DNA of 64,000 nt from Rheinheimera sp. UJ63. GTDB lineage: Bacteria > Pseudomonadota > Gammaproteobacteria > Enterobacterales > Alteromonadaceae. Position numbers and translations under genes: made by a program. Under the pieces are notes generated by a model. The model made no database searches, had not been told where the DNA came from, and saw only the letters and a list, made by a program, of their open reading frames with translations. The stretch spans positions 806,001 through 870,000 of the forward strand of contig NZ_JAKGTQ010000002.1 of assembly GCF_021568285.1 (NCBI RefSeq). Direction: 5' to 3'. Below, piece by piece: positions 21,135 to 30,287 of this stretch (its first letter is position 1; the number at the start of each line of letters is the position of its first letter).

Positions 21135-21872
21135 ATGAACTTGTTATTACTCAGTAGCTCACGTGCCAATAACAGCGATTATTTGACACCAAACTTAGCC
21201 TGGATCAAAACCCATTTGAGCAAAGTGTCGTCAGTACTGTTTATCCCGTATGCCGGCGTGACCATCAGTCACGAACAATATTATCTTAACGTGAAAGCCG
21301 CCTTAGCGAGCTTGAATATCCGCGTCGATGCGCTCCATCATCAAGCCGATGTAAAAGCTGCGGTACTTAATGCCGAAGCCATTTTAATCGGCGGTGGTAA
21401 TACCTTCCAGCTAGTTAACCTCTTGTATAAAAACGATCTTATTAACGCCATCCGGCAACGCGTAACCGAAGGTGTGCCCTATATTGGATGGAGTGCTGGC
21501 GCCAATATCGCAGGCGAAACCATCCGCACCACTAATGACATGCCGATTGTCGAACCCCCGTCTTTTGCCACTTTGCATTTTTTAAATGCGCAATTAAACC
21601 CGCATTATACCGATGTGGTACCCGCTGATTTTCATGGTGAAACGCGCGATATGCGCCTCGCTGAATTTATGCAGTTAAACCCCAGTGTGCCCATCATCGG
21701 CTTACCCGAGGGCACTGCACTTAAGATCACAGACAATCAGATTGTGCAATTAGGTCAAGCCGGAGGCTATTGGTTTTTGGCGGGTACAAAACAAGCGATT
21801 GCCGAGAACACTGAGTTAACGGCACAGTTTGCGGCCACGTTAAGTCGGCCCTTATTAAACCACGCAAGTTAA
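21135..21872 (+). CDS. pepE: Dipeptidase E (alpha-aspartyl dipeptidase)
   Basis: The 245-residue cytosolic S51 serine peptidase hydrolyses dipeptides with N-terminal aspartate. The nucleophile serine lies in GWSAGANIAGETI near residue 120, preceded by the ligand-binding ILIGGGNTFQLVNLL. The later PVIGLPEGTALKI segment also fits. Length is close to E. coli PepE (229). The gene is convergent with bioD, and the stop codons overlap by four bases. Confidence 0.92.
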   Translation: MNLLLLSSSRANNSDYLTPNLAWIKTHLSKVSSVLFIPYAGVTISHEQYYLNVKAALASLNIRVDALHHQADVKAAVLNAEAILIGGGNTFQLVNLLYKNDLINAIRQRVTEGVPYIGWSAGANIAGETIRTTNDMPIVEPPSFATLHFLNAQLNPHYTDVVPADFHGETRDMRLAEFMQLNPSVPIIGLPEGTALKITDNQIVQLGQAGGYWFLAGTKQAIAENTELTAQFAATLSRPLLNHAS

Positions 21873-22573
21873 GTTTGCAGCAATTGCTTGGCCGTGGCGT
21901 GCGCTAGCTTGCGTGCCACGGCTTGTTGCTCGCTCAATGAGGGCTGAAATGGCACCGTAGCGAGTAACGGCCAAGGTAATCGTGCCGCAAGATCGGCCAG
22001 GTTTTGTGCAAGAAATAACATCTCTGGCTGCAGTATATTGGCTACCCAACCTAAAACCTGACAACCACTGCGGGTTAATTCACGTGCGGTCAGTACAGCA
22101 TGATTTAAACAGCCCAGTTTTACGCCTACCACCAGCAATACCGGCAGTTTTTCTGCTTGCACCCAATCGGCCAGATAGCGATCAGCACTGATCGGTAATA
22201 ACCAGCCACCCGCGCCTTCGATTAACACGATTGCGGCTCCGCTTTGCTCTAGCTGTTGTCGCTGTGCGGTTAATACCGCTTCTGATAGCGGTTGTTGCAG
22301 CTCTGCCGCAGCAAAATGCGGTGCGCATGCTTTGGCAAAACACAATGGATTAAGCTGCGAATAAGGTAACGCGATACCAGAATGCTGCTGTAACAGTAAC
22401 GCGTCACTGTTGACAAGTTGCCCGGTTTCATTGATTTCTGCGCCAGCCGCTATCGGTTTTGCGCCAACAGTACTTATGCCAAGCGCTTGAAAACCTTGCA
22501 GTAATAACGTACTGACAAAGGTTTTCCCCGCATCGGTATCGGTGCCTGTAACAAAAAAGCTGTTTGCGCGCAT
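21869..22573 (-). CDS. bioD: Dethiobiotin synthetase
   Basis: BioD closes the ureido ring of 7,8-diaminopelargonate with CO2 and ATP. The product is 234 residues with the P-loop TGTDTDAGKT at 9-18, EGAGGWLLPI near 115 and the nucleotide-binding tail. I choose ATG 22573, which has AGGA nine bases upstream and starts the protein right at the P-loop strand. A GTG at 22615, abutting the bioC stop, would add 14 residues with no family counterpart. It is the last gene of bioBFCD. Confidence 0.93.
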   Translation of the reverse strand: MRANSFFVTGTDTDAGKTFVSTLLLQGFQALGISTVGAKPIAAGAEINETGQLVNSDALLLQQHSGIALPYSQLNPLCFAKACAPHFAAAELQQPLSEAVLTAQRQQLEQSGAAIVLIEGAGGWLLPISADRYLADWVQAEKLPVLLVVGVKLGCLNHAVLTARELTRSGCQVLGWVANILQPEMLFLAQNLADLAARLPWPLLATVPFQPSLSEQQAVARKLAHATAKQLLQT

Positions 22574-22615
22574 AGCCTGTGTTCCTAAAACGAAAATAAC
22601 CGGTGTTGAATGCAC

Positions 22616-23389
22616 TTAAAGCGGTTTAGTCCCGCTAATTTGCACCACATAATAACTGGCGATTAGGGGGATACCGACAGCAGACTGTGGATAAGCGGCA
22701 CTGACCCGCTGCCAATAACCTTTACCGGTTAAACCGCGCTGTGCTCGATTAGCCAGATGATTCGCCCCCAAGGCTTTTAACTCTTTGGCCAGCGCAAAAA
22801 TATCAGCGTAAGGCAACTGATAGCAGGTCGTTTGTATTGAGCAGGCTAACGCCACGCTTGAGATGGCGTGCTGTAAATCACCTAGGCTTAAAAAAGCATG
22901 GATATGCGGCAGCTCGTCAACGGCGGCAAAGGCTTGTGCCATTTCATTCAGGGTACCCTCGATTAAGGTGGTGATCACAAATTGCCCGCCAGGGCGAAGC
23001 ACCCGAGCCATTTCAGCAAACACCTGTTGCGGCGCGGGGCACCATTGCAGCATCAGGCTCGAAAACACCTGATCAACACTGGCCGTTGGCAGTGGCAAGG
23101 CCGCGGCATCGGCTTGCAAATAATGGATCGGTAATTGCTGAGCTTGCGCCTGAGCTAACATACCGCGACTTAAATCTACCGCGGTAATTTTTTGAGCCAG
23201 TGATAATAGCTCTGGGTGTAACCAACCAGGACCACAACCGATATCCAGTAAATGCCCCAGCGGTTTGCCAAAAGACAATAATTGCGCCAATGCCGCCTGC
23301 GCAACTTGCCGTTGCAAACGCGCTGCACCGACATAACTACCAGCGGCTTTACTAAAACAACTGGCCACCTGTAGCGGCTGCGCTAACAT
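22616..23389 (-). CDS. bioC: Malonyl-ACP O-methyltransferase
   Basis: BioC methylates the free carboxyl of malonyl-ACP with SAM so that the fatty-acid machinery can build the pimeloyl chain. The 257-residue protein has SAM motif I HLLDIGCGPGW at 47-56, the motif SSLMLQWC typical of BioC, and RVLRPGGQFVITTL. Its first codons overlap the end of bioF by seven bases. BioH or another esterase that releases pimeloyl-ACP is not encoded in this cluster. Confidence 0.93.
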   Translation of the reverse strand: MLAQPLQVASCFSKAAGSYVGAARLQRQVAQAALAQLLSFGKPLGHLLDIGCGPGWLHPELLSLAQKITAVDLSRGMLAQAQAQQLPIHYLQADAAALPLPTASVDQVFSSLMLQWCPAPQQVFAEMARVLRPGGQFVITTLIEGTLNEMAQAFAAVDELPHIHAFLSLGDLQHAISSVALACSIQTTCYQLPYADIFALAKELKALGANHLANRAQRGLTGKGYWQRVSAAYPQSAVGIPLIASYYVVQISGTKPL

Positions 23390-24549
23390 GCTAACGCCTG
23401 CTTTAACATCTTGATTAAAAACTGAATATCTTCGGCTTGATGTGACGCGCTAAGCGTCACGCGTAACCGAGCGCTGCCGGCGGGCACCGTCGGTTGCCGT
23501 ATGGCCGTGAGCCAAATACCTAATTGTTTCAATTGCTGACTTAGGGAAACAGCGCGCTCGCTGCTACCCAGCATAATGGCTTGGATTGCCCCCGTTGCGG
23601 GTAAACAGGGTAAATCGGCCTCTGCTGCTAAGCTGCGGAATAATTGAATATTGTCCTGTAATTTATCCCGGCGCCATTGTTCGGTTTGTACCAACTCAAT
23701 GCTTTGGCTTACCGCTGCACATAAGGCTGGTGACAAGGCCGTGCTGTAAATATAATGTCGTGCAAACTGTTCAATGTAGTCGATAACCGTTTTGCTTCCC
23801 GCCAAAAAAGCCCCTCCCACGCCAAGCGCTTTTCCAAAGTTAGCCATGTAGCAATACAGCTGTTGCGAAGCTAAACCCTGTGCCTGCCAACTGCCGCGGC
23901 CTTGCTCACCAAGTACCCCTAAGCCATGTGCATCGTCTAGCAGCAGAGCCGCTTGCCGTTGCTGGCAGAGTGCGGATAACGCCGCAAGATCGGGGCTATC
24001 ACCATCCATACTAAAGACGCCTTCCGTGACCACGAGACTGTGATTTTCAGCGTCTGGCGTTTCTGGTAACAGGCGGGCTAAGGCGTTTAAATCATTATGG
24101 GCAAAACGGCGAAAACGCCCTTTATGTGCCAGGGCCGCATCAATTAATGAGGCATGACTTAGCTTGTCTAACAGCAAGAGATCGTTACTGGCCACCAAGC
24201 TTTGTAACATGGCTTGATTGGCGGCAAAACCCGAGCTAAATAACAGCACACGCTCAAAACCGAGCCATGCGGCAAGTTGCGCTGAGAGCTGCTGATGAAT
24301 GTGATGATAGCCAGTGACTAACGGCGAGCCGGTACTGCCGGCACCATAGCGCTCAGCGCCGGCGGCATAACTGGCTTTTACTTTACTTGAATTCGCTAAG
24401 CCTAAATAATCATTGGCAGAAAAGTTTAAATAACATTGGCCACCGACTTCTAAATAGCGGCCTTTATAATCGGCTATTACTTGGCTTTGCCGCAGTAAAC
24501 CTTCGCTGCGGCGTTGATGTAAAGCATGCTCTAACTGACTCAGGTGCAT
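23383..24549 (-). CDS. bioF: 8-amino-7-oxononanoate (KAPA) synthase
   Basis: The 388-residue PLP enzyme condenses pimeloyl-ACP/CoA with alanine. The expected marks are NFSANDYLGLANS, GSTGSPLVTGYHHIHQQL, LLDDAHGLGVLG (PLP aspartate and histidine) and the lysine in ANFGKALGVGGAF near 236, with HYIYSTALSPA after it. It follows bioB by nine bases and overlaps bioC, so bioBFCD is one transcription and translation unit. Confidence 0.95.
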   Translation of the reverse strand: MHLSQLEHALHQRRSEGLLRQSQVIADYKGRYLEVGGQCYLNFSANDYLGLANSSKVKASYAAGAERYGAGSTGSPLVTGYHHIHQQLSAQLAAWLGFERVLLFSSGFAANQAMLQSLVASNDLLLLDKLSHASLIDAALAHKGRFRRFAHNDLNALARLLPETPDAENHSLVVTEGVFSMDGDSPDLAALSALCQQRQAALLLDDAHGLGVLGEQGRGSWQAQGLASQQLYCYMANFGKALGVGGAFLAGSKTVIDYIEQFARHYIYSTALSPALCAAVSQSIELVQTEQWRRDKLQDNIQLFRSLAAEADLPCLPATGAIQAIMLGSSERAVSLSQQLKQLGIWLTAIRQPTVPAGSARLRVTLSASHQAEDIQFLIKMLKQALAC

Positions 24550-24558
24550 TCGCCACTC

Positions 24559-25656
24559 CTAGCCAGCGGCGTGATATAACGGTGGGTTCTGCTGCTCTTT
24601 AATCGCATCCGCTAATGCGAGTTCATGCGCTTCATCTGAAACATCATGCTGCTGCGCTGAGTTGATACCTAACTTAGCAAATAGCTGCATGTCCGCATCC
24701 GCTTCTGGGTTTTCAGTGGTCAGTAATTTATCGCCATAAAAAATCGAGTTGGCACCTGCAAAGAAACATAATGCCTGCATCTGCTCATTCATCCGCGAGC
24801 GCCCCGCCGATAAACGTACATGACTTTGCGGTAACATAATACGTGCCACTGCAATGGTGCGAATAAAATCGAAAGCGTCTAAATCATCAACGTTTTCCAG
24901 CGGTGTACCTTTTACTTTTACCAACATATTAATTGGCACACTTTGCGGATGCTCAGGTAAGTTAGCCAGTTGCATTAATAGCGCTGAGCGATCATTGGCG
25001 GTTTCCCCCATACCCACAATGCCGCCACAACACACTTTCATCCCGGCATCACGCACATGCGTTAAGGTATCCAGCCGGTCTTGATAAGTGCGGGTCGTAA
25101 TAATTTCACCGTAAAATTCTGGCGAGGTATCGAGGTTATGGTTGTAGTAATCTAAACCTGCGGACGCTAAGGTTTGAGCTTGCTCGGCTTCTAACATACC
25201 CAGTGTCATACAGGTTTCAAGCCCCATGGCTTTAACGCCACGCACCATTTCAATAATGTAAGGCATATCGCGTTGCTTAGGGTTACTCCAAGCCGCGCCC
25301 ATGCAAAAACGGCTAGCGCCTTTTTGCTTAGCCGCTTGTGCTTGCTGTAACACTTTTTCTACTTCGATTAAGCGCTCGCGCTCTAAACCGGTATTGTAAT
25401 GGCCGCTTTGTGGGCAATATTTACAATCTTCGGCGCAAGCTCCCGTTTTAATGGATAACAGCGTGCTGATTTGCACTTCATTCGGTTTAAAATGAGCTCG
25501 ATGCACGGTTTGTGCTTGAAACAATAAGTCATTAAAGGGTAATGCATACAGTGCATTGACCTCGGCCAGTGACCAATTATGCCGCACCGGCGCAGCGGCT
25601 TGAGCGGTAAAAGCGGATGTATCTTGTGGTGATGGAGCTGCGGTATTCGCCTGCAT
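24559..25656 (-). CDS. bioB: Biotin synthase
   Basis: This radical-SAM enzyme inserts sulfur into dethiobiotin. The 365-residue product has the CxxxCxxC of the 4Fe-4S cluster at C74, C78 and C81 (CAEDCKYC). Cysteines that hold the sacrificial 2Fe-2S cluster lie in [18 protein letters not shown] and [12 protein letters not shown], and the arginine in [11 protein letters not shown] is also present. The N-terminus has about 25 extra residues rich in Ala, Pro and Thr compared with E. coli BioB (346). It is the first gene of the operon, divergent from bioA with an operator between. Confidence 0.96.
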   Translation of the reverse strand: MQANTAAPSPQDTSAFTAQAAAPVRHNWSLAEVNALYALPFNDLLFQAQTVHRAHFKPNEVQISTLLSIKTGACAEDCKYCPQSGHYNTGLERERLIEVEKVLQQAQAAKQKGASRFCMGAAWSNPKQRDMPYIIEMVRGVKAMGLETCMTLGMLEAEQAQTLASAGLDYYNHNLDTSPEFYGEIITTRTYQDRLDTLTHVRDAGMKVCCGGIVGMGETANDRSALLMQLANLPEHPQSVPINMLVKVKGTPLENVDDLDAFDFIRTIAVARIMLPQSHVRLSAGRSRMNEQMQALCFFAGANSIFYGDKLLTTENPEADADMQLFAKLGINSAQQHDVSDEAHELALADAIKEQQNPPLYHAAG

Positions 25657-25699
25657 AATAGGTCCCTGCGAGATTTGTGATCACGGTTTTTTTCGGCTA

Positions 25700-25725
25700 G
25701 TCTAGCGCTAGCGGCCAGCTTGTCA
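25700..25725 (-). promoter_or_regulatory. Candidate bioB promoter
   Basis: On the minus strand a perfect TTGACA (25725-25720) is followed after 16 bases by TAGACT. The -35 box overlaps the left half of the proposed BirA operator, as expected for repression by BirA-biotinoyl-AMP. Confidence 0.5.
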
Positions 25726-25752
25726 ACGCTGACCACCCTAAAAACTTTACTA
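25720..25752. promoter_or_regulatory. Candidate BirA (biotin) operator between bioB and bioA
   Basis: Half-sites ttgtcaacg (25720-25728) and actttacta (25744-25752) are 15 bases apart. They approximate the known BirA pattern TTGTAAACC-N14-16-GGTTTACAA, with seven and six matching positions. The place between divergent bioB and bioA is where BirA operators are found. The match is imperfect, so this is a probable, not a certain, site. Confidence 0.5.
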
Positions 25753-25763
25753 ATGATTATTTT

Positions 25764-27032
25764 ATGAGCACTGATTTGGCTTTTGATCGGCAACATATTT
25801 GGCATCCCTATACGTCTATGCTAAACCCATTGCCTGTTTATCCTGTTGCAGCGGCTGAGGGCTGTACACTCATTTTAGAAGATGGCCGTCGCTTAATTGA
25901 TGGCACTGCGTCTTGGTGGTCGGCAGTACATGGTTATAATCATCCCGTATTAAATGCCGCCGTTACCGAGCAACTCGCCAAGATGGCCCACGTGATGTTT
26001 GGCGGCATTACGCATGCCCCCGCCGTGCAGTTGTGTCAGCAATTGCTCAGCATGGTACCCGCGCCCTTAAGCAAGGTATTTTTAGCGGATAGTGGTTCAA
26101 TTGCCGTTGAAGTGGCGATAAAAATGGCCCTGCAATACTGGCAAGCCAGTGACACGCCGCAGAAAACCAAGTTAATCAGCTTACGTAAGGGCTATCATGG
26201 TGATACGTTTGCGGCGATGGCGGTATGCGATCCTACCGATAGCATGCACAGCATGTTCAGTGAGCTATTGCCACAACACTTCTTTTTGCCGGCACCCGCG
26301 TGCCCGTTTGATCAGCCATTTTCTGCAGAGTGCATGGCACCGCTCGAGGCGCTGCTTGCCGCTGAACACCAACACATTGCCGCATTAATTCTTGAGCCGA
26401 TTGTACAAGGCTATGGCGGTATGCGCTTTTATCATCCGGAGTATTTACGCCGGGCTCGCGCGCTGTGTAATCAGTATAAGGTGTTATTCATTGCCGATGA
26501 GATTGCCACGGGCTTTGGCCGTACCGGCAAATTATTTGCTTGTGAGCATGCGGACATCGCACCCGATATTATGTGTGTAGGCAAAGCACTCAGCGGTGGT
26601 TATTTAACCTTGGCCGCGACACTGTGCACAGATGAAGTAGCACGGGGTATTAGCCAAAGTGCAGCGGGTGGCTTAATGCATGGCCCCACCTTTATGGCGA
26701 ATCCGCTGGCCTGTGCGGTCGCACTCGCCAGCTTAAAACTGATTGCGCAAAACCACTGGCAGCAGCAAGTTGCGGCCATAGCGCAGCAATTAAGCACAGA
26801 GCTTGCAGCAGCTAAACACTTTGCTAAAGTAAAAGAGGTACGGGTGTTAGGCGCCATTGGCGTATTTGAAATGCATCAGCCGGTTGATGTTGCGCTGTTA
26901 CAGGCACAGTTTGTCGAGCTAGGCGTCTGGATCCGGCCGTTTAACCATTTGATTTACGTGATGCCGCCTTTTACCATTACCACGCATGAACTGAGTAAAC
27001 TAACGGCAGCGATGCTCACGGTAGCCGCTTAA
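25764..27032 (+). CDS. bioA: Adenosylmethionine-8-amino-7-oxononanoate (DAPA) aminotransferase
   Basis: BioA uses SAM as amino donor to make 7,8-diaminopelargonate. The 422-residue class III aminotransferase starts FDRQHIWHPYTSM, characteristic of BioA, and has the PLP lysine in CVGKALSGGY at about 274 as in E. coli. Other marks are ADEIATGFGRTG (PLP aspartate) and GGLMHGPTFMANPLAC. It is divergent from bioBFCD with 107 bases between starts, so one BirA operator can control both sides. Confidence 0.96.
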   Translation: MSTDLAFDRQHIWHPYTSMLNPLPVYPVAAAEGCTLILEDGRRLIDGTASWWSAVHGYNHPVLNAAVTEQLAKMAHVMFGGITHAPAVQLCQQLLSMVPAPLSKVFLADSGSIAVEVAIKMALQYWQASDTPQKTKLISLRKGYHGDTFAAMAVCDPTDSMHSMFSELLPQHFFLPAPACPFDQPFSAECMAPLEALLAAEHQHIAALILEPIVQGYGGMRFYHPEYLRRARALCNQYKVLFIADEIATGFGRTGKLFACEHADIAPDIMCVGKALSGGYLTLAATLCTDEVARGISQSAAGGLMHGPTFMANPLACAVALASLKLIAQNHWQQQVAAIAQQLSTELAAAKHFAKVKEVRVLGAIGVFEMHQPVDVALLQAQFVELGVWIRPFNHLIYVMPPFTITTHELSKLTAAMLTVAA

Positions 27033-27129
27033 GGCGGCTGTACAAAAATAAATACGCTACATCGAACCAGATGCGTTAGTCTAGCGTAAACACAACATAA
27101 AGTTGTCTTCCCTATAGCAGGAGTGTTGT

Positions 27130-27987
27130 ATGAAGTTGCGTACCCTAGTCACCGCGGTCAGTTTATTAGTCACTAGCCAATTCGCTTTCGCTGATCGTTT
27201 TGCTGATGTTCAAATTAATTCAGCAACCCTAGCAAAAGATATCTACATGTTAACCGGAGCCGGTGGCAATATGGCGGCAGTGACCACAGCCGATTCGGTG
27301 CTGTTAATTGACAGTCAGTATGTTGAGCTGGCAGATAAAATTCGTGCCAAGCTAAAAACCCTCAGCCCAGGTGAGCTCACTACCCTGATTAACACCCACA
27401 TGCACGGCGATCATGTCGGTGGTAATGCAGCCTTAGCCGCTAATGCCGATATTATTGCGCATGTGAATGTACTCACGCGGCTACGCAATGACAGTAACTT
27501 TAACCCTGCGGGCTTACCTAAAACGACCTTTGATAAAGTGTTAAACATCAAACATGGTCACATTGAGTTGATGCTAGAACCCATGCCTGCCAGTCACACT
27601 GATGGCGATATCCTGGTCTGGTTCCCACAGTTTAACATCGTACATATGGGCGATTTAATGTTTCAAGGTCGTTTCCCGTACATCGATTTTGGTAATGGCG
27701 GCAATGTGCAGCAGTACATTGAAAACACCCGTTATGTGCTACAACGTATTGATGACAACACCCAAGTCATCCCTGGTCATGGTGATTTAACTAACAAAGC
27801 CGGTTTAGCTAAAGAACTGAAGATGATGGAGCAAACCATGGCACAAGTTGTGGCTTGGCGTGCTGAAGGACTCACCGAGCAACAAATGATCGATCGGGGG
27901 TTAGGCGAGCAGTTTAATGCGTGGCATTGGAATTTTATTACTGAAGCGCGCTGGATTAAAACGCTGTATCAGGCAACCCAACCTTGA
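27130..27987 (+). CDS. Periplasmic MBL-fold metallo-hydrolase
   Basis: The 285-residue protein has a clear signal peptide (cleavage after residue 21, AFA|DRF) and a metallo-beta-lactamase fold with the zinc motif THMHGDHVGGN (H90, H92, D94, H95), a further ligand in ASHTDGDI near 156, and the PGHGDL histidine near 217. It resembles the 'MBL fold metallo-hydrolase' group near subclass B3 and the quinoprotein-relay hydrolases; I see no basis for calling it a beta-lactamase. It overlaps the next gene by four bases, implying a coupled product. Confidence 0.85.
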   Translation: MKLRTLVTAVSLLVTSQFAFADRFADVQINSATLAKDIYMLTGAGGNMAAVTTADSVLLIDSQYVELADKIRAKLKTLSPGELTTLINTHMHGDHVGGNAALAANADIIAHVNVLTRLRNDSNFNPAGLPKTTFDKVLNIKHGHIELMLEPMPASHTDGDILVWFPQFNIVHMGDLMFQGRFPYIDFGNGGNVQQYIENTRYVLQRIDDNTQVIPGHGDLTNKAGLAKELKMMEQTMAQVVAWRAEGLTEQQMIDRGLGEQFNAWHWNFITEARWIKTLYQATQP

Positions 27988-28511
27988 GAACCGCAGCGCT
28001 GACTTGGCTTCTATTCGCTATCGGCTTAGCTGCCGGTAGCGCTTTAGCACAACAGCAGCAAAGCCCCTTACCCGGCGATCCGCTGAGCTATTTAGTCGCT
28101 GAGATCGCCAGTTATGATAACAATCAACTGACACTCTCTGATGGCACAGTTTGGCGCGTCACCGCCACACAATTTGGTTTGGCGGGTACGCCGGTACTGA
28201 TTAGCGGCCGTAATTTAAAAACAGGCAGTAACGAGCTGTTTATTGCCGGTTTTACCTTTCAAGCGCGTTATCAAAGCGGCGAATTACAAGAGCGTAAAGG
28301 CACAAAACTGACCCTGATCAGCTCGCAGGCCGACGGGAAACGTTTGCGTTTAACCGATACCTTGCAAGCTTTCGTGGTGGATAAAGATCGCCGTTACAGC
28401 CGTCATTGGGCTGTCGGACAAACAGTGATTTTAGACAGCAGCGGTCAACAGCTTTTAGCCTTACCTTCGTTGGAACAAGCGCAAGTACAATTAGCCGGCA
28501 TTTATCAATAA
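27984..28511 (+). CDS. Exported protein of unknown function, coupled to the MBL hydrolase
   Basis: The start is a TTG overlapping the TGA of the preceding gene (TTGA), so translation should depend on the upstream gene. The 175-residue product has a signal peptide (cleavage probably ALA|QQQQ near 22) and then a beta-rich region with two similar units, roughly SYDNNQLTLSDGTVWRVT and KGTKLTLISSQADGKRLRLT, which look like small OB- or SH3-like barrels. I do not recognise a family. Co-translation with a periplasmic hydrolase suggests a partner or accessory subunit. Confidence 0.65.
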   Translation: MRTAALTWLLFAIGLAAGSALAQQQQSPLPGDPLSYLVAEIASYDNNQLTLSDGTVWRVTATQFGLAGTPVLISGRNLKTGSNELFIAGFTFQARYQSGELQERKGTKLTLISSQADGKRLRLTDTLQAFVVDKDRRYSRHWAVGQTVILDSSGQQLLALPSLEQAQVQLAGIYQ

Positions 28512-28655
28512 ACACGGCGGTTAAGCTGTTTCGCGCTGTTTTTCTGCAACCGCTACATAGCACTCAATAACCATTCGATCGCTGTGCCGTGATTGGCCGC
28601 AAAACGGCTGTGCTTATTGATCGCAAGACTTTTTGGTTACAGCGCCACTTTTTGC

Positions 28656-28683
28656 TTGTTTTCAGCCACTAGCAAAGTATCAT
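28656..28683 (+). promoter_or_regulatory. Candidate asnS promoter
   Basis: TTGTTT and TATCAT are separated by 16 bases, and the -10 ends 60 bases before the asnS ATG. This is the best sigma-70-like pair in the 232-base gap. Confidence 0.4.
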
Positions 28684-28743
28684 TGCTGTTTTTATCATTA
28701 GAGGCTTAGCCCTCGCCCCATTGCACCTTCGGGAGTTGTTTGC

Positions 28744-30144
28744 ATGACGCATGCCGTAATAAAAGACGTTTTGGCCGGTCACTATTCGATTGGCGATAAA
28801 GTAACTGTAAAAGGTTGGATCAGAACCCGCCGCGATTCGAAAGCTGGCATTTCCTTTTTAGCTGTGCACGATGGCAGTTGTTTCGATGCCGTTCAGGCGG
28901 TAGTGCCCGCAGAATTAACCAATTATGAAGCGGAAGTTAAACGCTTAACGACATCATGTTCAGTTATTGTGTCTGGCGTTATTGCTCGTTCTGAAGGTCA
29001 AGGCCAAGCGTTTGAAATTCAAGCAGATCACGTTGAAGTCGTCGGCTGGGTAGAGAATCCAGACACCTACCCGATGGCCCCCAAACGCCACAGTATGGAA
29101 TATCTGCGCGAGCATGCTCACTTGCGGGCTCGCACTAATATCATGGGCGCGGTAACTCGCGTTCGTCACTGTTTAGCACAAGCTATCCATCGGTTTTTCC
29201 ATGAACAAGGCTATTTTTGGATCAGTACGCCGTTGATCACCGGCTCTGACACCGAAGGCGCCGGCGAAATGTTTCGGGTCAGCACCTTAGATTTACAGAA
29301 CTTGCCGCGTGATGACAAAGGCGCTATTGATTTTAGTAAAGATTTCTTTGGTAAAGAAACTTACCTGACCGTATCCGGCCAATTAAACGGCGAAACTTAC
29401 GCCTGTGCTATGTCAAAAATCTACACCTTTGGCCCAACCTTCCGCGCTGAAAATTCTAACACCAGTCGGCATTTGGCTGAGTTTTGGATGATTGAACCCG
29501 AAGTAGCGTTTGCCGAATTAAAAGACATTGCCCAACTGGCTGAAGATTTACTGAAATACGTGTTAAAAGCCGTATTAACCGAACGTGCTGATGATATGGC
29601 CTTCTTTGCTGAGCGTATCGATCCTAAAGCCATTGAGCGTTTAGAACAGGTGGTTAACTCTCATTTCGTGCGAATGGATTACACCGACGCCATTGAGATC
29701 TTAAAAACCTGTGGCAAGAAATTTGAATACCCTGTCGAATGGGGTGTCGATTTACAGTCAGAGCATGAGCGTTACCTTGCAGAAGAGCATATTGGTGCCC
29801 CCATCATTATGCAAAACTACCCGAAAGACATTAAAGCCTTCTATATGCGTTTAAATGCCGATGGTAAAACCGTCGCCGCGATGGACGTATTAGCCCCGGG
29901 TATTGGTGAAATTATCGGTGGTAGCCAACGTGAAGAGCGTTTAGAGCAGTTTGATGCACGCTTAGCTGAAATGGGCTTAAACAAAGAAGATTATGGCTGG
30001 TATCGCGATTTACGTCGTTATGGCACCGTGCCGCACTCAGGCTTTGGGTTGGGTTTTGAACGTTTAGTCTCTTATGTTACCGGTGTCGGTAACGTGCGTG
30101 ATGTGATTGCCTTCCCGCGCACGCCAGGTAACGCCGAGTTTTAA
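28744..30144 (+). CDS. asnS: Asparaginyl-tRNA synthetase
   Basis: The 466-residue class IIb synthetase charges tRNA-Asn. It has an N-terminal OB-fold anticodon domain ([20 protein letters not shown]) and the class II catalytic core with motif 2 around [20 protein letters not shown] near 240-260 and motif 3 [15 protein letters not shown] near the C-terminus. Length equals that of E. coli AsnS (466). GGAG lies nine bases before ATG, and a strong terminator follows. Confidence 0.97.
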   Translation: MTHAVIKDVLAGHYSIGDKVTVKGWIRTRRDSKAGISFLAVHDGSCFDAVQAVVPAELTNYEAEVKRLTTSCSVIVSGVIARSEGQGQAFEIQADHVEVVGWVENPDTYPMAPKRHSMEYLREHAHLRARTNIMGAVTRVRHCLAQAIHRFFHEQGYFWISTPLITGSDTEGAGEMFRVSTLDLQNLPRDDKGAIDFSKDFFGKETYLTVSGQLNGETYACAMSKIYTFGPTFRAENSNTSRHLAEFWMIEPEVAFAELKDIAQLAEDLLKYVLKAVLTERADDMAFFAERIDPKAIERLEQVVNSHFVRMDYTDAIEILKTCGKKFEYPVEWGVDLQSEHERYLAEEHIGAPIIMQNYPKDIKAFYMRLNADGKTVAAMDVLAPGIGEIIGGSQREERLEQFDARLAEMGLNKEDYGWYRDLRRYGTVPHSGFGLGFERLVSYVTGVGNVRDVIAFPRTPGNAEF

Positions 30145-30215
30145 TTAAAACGAACGAGCCGTAATGTGTTTAATACGCAACGCGGCAACGAGTGATACCT
30201 TTCAGTTCTGCTTAA

Positions 30216-30252
30216 AAAAGGCCAGTCAGCTTCACTGACTGGCCTTTTTTTT
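30216..30252. terminator. Bidirectional terminator after asnS
   Basis: The arms aaaggccagtca and tgactggccttt are flanked by A- and T-runs, between asnS and the convergent exporter gene. Confidence 0.88.
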
Positions 30253-30287
30253 AAGTTATTACAAAAGGTTTCAATTTTACTGTTTTA

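Noticed and set aside
27130..27987. Calling the MBL protein a class B3 beta-lactamase
   Set aside because: It has the generic HxHxDH motif and signal peptide, but the sequence alone does not separate it from the many non-lactamase periplasmic MBL hydrolases, and its coupled partner is unrelated to resistance.
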